NCBI RefSeq assembly: GCF_001673315.1
Contig: NZ_LZLQ01000090.1
Location: 1 to 64,000, forward strand
Origin: Mycobacterium asiaticum
GTDB lineage: Bacteria; Actinomycetota; Actinomycetes; Mycobacteriales; Mycobacteriaceae
Direction: 5' to 3'
DNA length: 64,000 bases
Positions 62,925 through 64,000 of the stretch are shown here, piece by piece; the first letter of the stretch is position 1, and each line of letters begins with the position of its first letter. The notes below the pieces were generated by a model, which saw only the letters and a program-made list of their open reading frames with translations, searched no databases and was not told where the DNA came from. Position numbers and translations under genes: made by a program.

Positions 62925-64000
62925 CTATGGTCGGCGAGCCAACTTTCGCCACAGGAACGAGTAGCTCAACGCCGACTTGAACGCGAGCTGCTCGTTGTCC
63001 GCCGCACCGCCATGTCCGCCCTCGATGTTCTCGTAGTACCAGACCTGGTGGCCGAGCGCTTCCAATGCGGCGGTCATCTTGCGGGCATGGCCCGGATGCA
63101 CCCGGTCGTCACGGGTGGAGGTGGTCATCAGGATCGGCGGGTACTTCCGATCGGCCGAAATATTCTGGTAGGGCGAATATTCGGAGATGAACGCCCAGTC
63201 ATCGGGGTCGTCGGGATTGCCGTATTCGGCCATCCAGGAGGCGCCGGCCAGCAGCAGGTGGTAGCGCTTCATGTCGAGCAGCGGCACGCTGCAGACCAGT
63301 GCTCCGAACTTGTCCGGGTACTTGGTCAACATGATGCCCATCAGCAAGCCGCCGTTGCTGCCGCCCTGAGCGCCAAGTTGCGCGGGGGTGGTGATGCCCC
63401 GCGCCACCAAGTCGTCTGCCACCGCGGCGAAGTCCTCGGCCACTTTGTGCCGGCCCTCGCGCATCGCCTGGGTGTGCCAGCCGGGGCCGTACTCGCCCCC
63501 GCCGCGGATGTTGGCCAGCACGTAGGTGCCGCCGCGGGACAACCACAACCGGCCCAGCACACCGCTGTAGCCCGGCGTGTTCGCCGCCTCGAAGCCGCCG
63601 TAACCGTAGAGCAGCGTAGGGGCGGGCCCGTCGCTCCCGGCGGGCCGCACCACGAAGTACGGGACCGAGGTTCCGTCCTTCGATGTCGCGAAATACTGTG
63701 CCACCGCAATGTTTTCGGCATCGAAGAACGACGGCGCGGACTTGATCTCCTCGAGTTCCACCGCGCCGGTTCCGGGATCGGTACCGCGCAGCAACCGCGA
63801 TGGCGCGGTGAACCCGCTGGAGTCCAGAAAGAACTCCTCGCCGGTGTCGTCGGCGGCCACGATCACCGTGTTGGTAGACGGGGGGAGGCCCGGGATCGAT
63901 TCGCGCTGCCAACTGCCCGGCGTCACGATCTCGACACGGCTGGCGACGTCGGCCAGCGAAACGAGCAGCAGGCGGTCCCGAATCCATGCGTAGTGATACA
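62925..64000 (-). CDS. Prolyl-oligopeptidase-type serine peptidase (Rv0457c-like), partial
   Basis: The frame is open to the window's right edge, so the N-terminal beta-propeller is truncated; 358 C-terminal residues are seen. S9A family: catalytic Ser in GAQGGSNGGLLMG (GxSxG variant GGSNGG), Asp in STRDDRVHPGHA, His in IEGGHGGAAD. Also conserved: YGYGGFE, YVLANIRGGGEYG. Substrate: short proline-containing peptides. The ATG-like GTG at 63926 is internal. Same place as M. tuberculosis Rv0457c. Confidence 0.93.
   Translation of the reverse strand, partial: YHYAWIRDRLLLVSLADVASRVEIVTPGSWQRESIPGLPPSTNTVIVAADDTGEEFFLDSSGFTAPSRLLRGTDPGTGAVELEEIKSAPSFFDAENIAVAQYFATSKDGTSVPYFVVRPAGSDGPAPTLLYGYGGFEAANTPGYSGVLGRLWLSRGGTYVLANIRGGGEYGPGWHTQAMREGRHKVAEDFAAVADDLVARGITTPAQLGAQGGSNGGLLMGIMLTKYPDKFGALVCSVPLLDMKRYHLLLAGASWMAEYGNPDDPDDWAFISEYSPYQNISADRKYPPILMTTSTRDDRVHPGHARKMTAALEALGHQVWYYENIEGGHGGAADNEQLAFKSALSYSFLWRKLARRP

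Overview
The window is high-GC actinobacterial DNA from a mycobacterium. Its backbone follows the gene order I remember for M. tuberculosis Rv0410c to Rv0457c: pknG-glnH-glnX, mutT3, the thi genes, lpqL/lpqM, xthA, def, virR, sodC, a CDC48-like ATPase, pssA/psd, moeA2, groEL2, PPE10, rskA/sigK, mmpL4/mmpS4, an Rv0455c homologue, echA2 and an Rv0457c-type peptidase. PPE-MPTR, MmpS/MmpL, SigK/RskA and a GroEL2 ending in a GGM motif fit a mycobacterium. Many inserted genes and two apparent losses relative to M. tuberculosis point to a non-tuberculous species. I cannot name the species from this sequence alone. All comparisons with M. tuberculosis are from memory, not from a search.

Layout. 1-5 kb: a 20-bp tandem array abuts the stop codon of the minus-strand amino-acid-sensing cassette glnX-glnH-pknG. 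5-9 kb: mutT3, thiE, then a TPP riboswitch driving the translationally coupled thiO-thiS-thiG and an SGNH hydrolase. 9-17 kb: two tandem secreted Cys-rich paralogues, a CD225/DUF2752 membrane pair, LpqL and a tandem LpqL duplicate that has lost its metal-site residues, LpqM, and small membrane proteins. 17-21.7 kb: thiC-thiD-hydrolase under a second TPP riboswitch, facing a PAS-ANTAR protein and a STAS protein. 21.7-25.2 kb: an Rv0424c homologue, a gene-poor 0.5 kb where ctpH would be expected, then an Rv0426c homologue and xthA-GNAT-def. 25.5-34 kb: DUF3263, virR, sodC, a carboxylate-amine ligase, a TetR/SRPBCC pair, a LON-domain protein, and the psd-pssA-AAA ATPase operon. 34-45.8 kb: MFS, moeA2, SDR, an inserted flavin monooxygenase/hydrolase/TetR cassette directly upstream of groEL2 with two CIRCE operators, an inserted SDR and CMD protein, an Rv0441c homologue and PPE10. 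45.9-50.4 kb: an N-acyl-D-amino-acid deacylase, a DinB-like protein, a membrane protein, rskA-sigK. 50.5-60 kb: two divergent mmpS-mmpL pairs flanking a TetR regulator, then small secreted proteins including the Rv0455c homologue. 60-64 kb: echA2, DedA, DUF2254 and a prolyl-oligopeptidase-type enzyme cut by the window end.

How the parts work together. Five thiamine genes (thiE, thiO, thiS, thiG, thiC) plus thiD form a near-complete thiamine synthesis set split over two riboswitch-controlled loci. GlnH, GlnX and PknG form a sensor-to-kinase chain. The mmpS/mmpL pairs with the Rv0455c homologue suggest a siderophore or lipid export locus. Translational coupling (ATGA, GTGA, TTGA and TGATG overlaps) is pervasive.

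The most notable observations are: the tandem M28 pseudoenzyme candidate next to LpqL; a CIRCE operator that also encodes the last codons of a TetR gene; an inserted monooxygenase cassette with repeated operator-like sites; and short tandem duplications that repeatedly sit on stop or start codons. I found no rRNA, tRNA, CRISPR array or insertion sequence.
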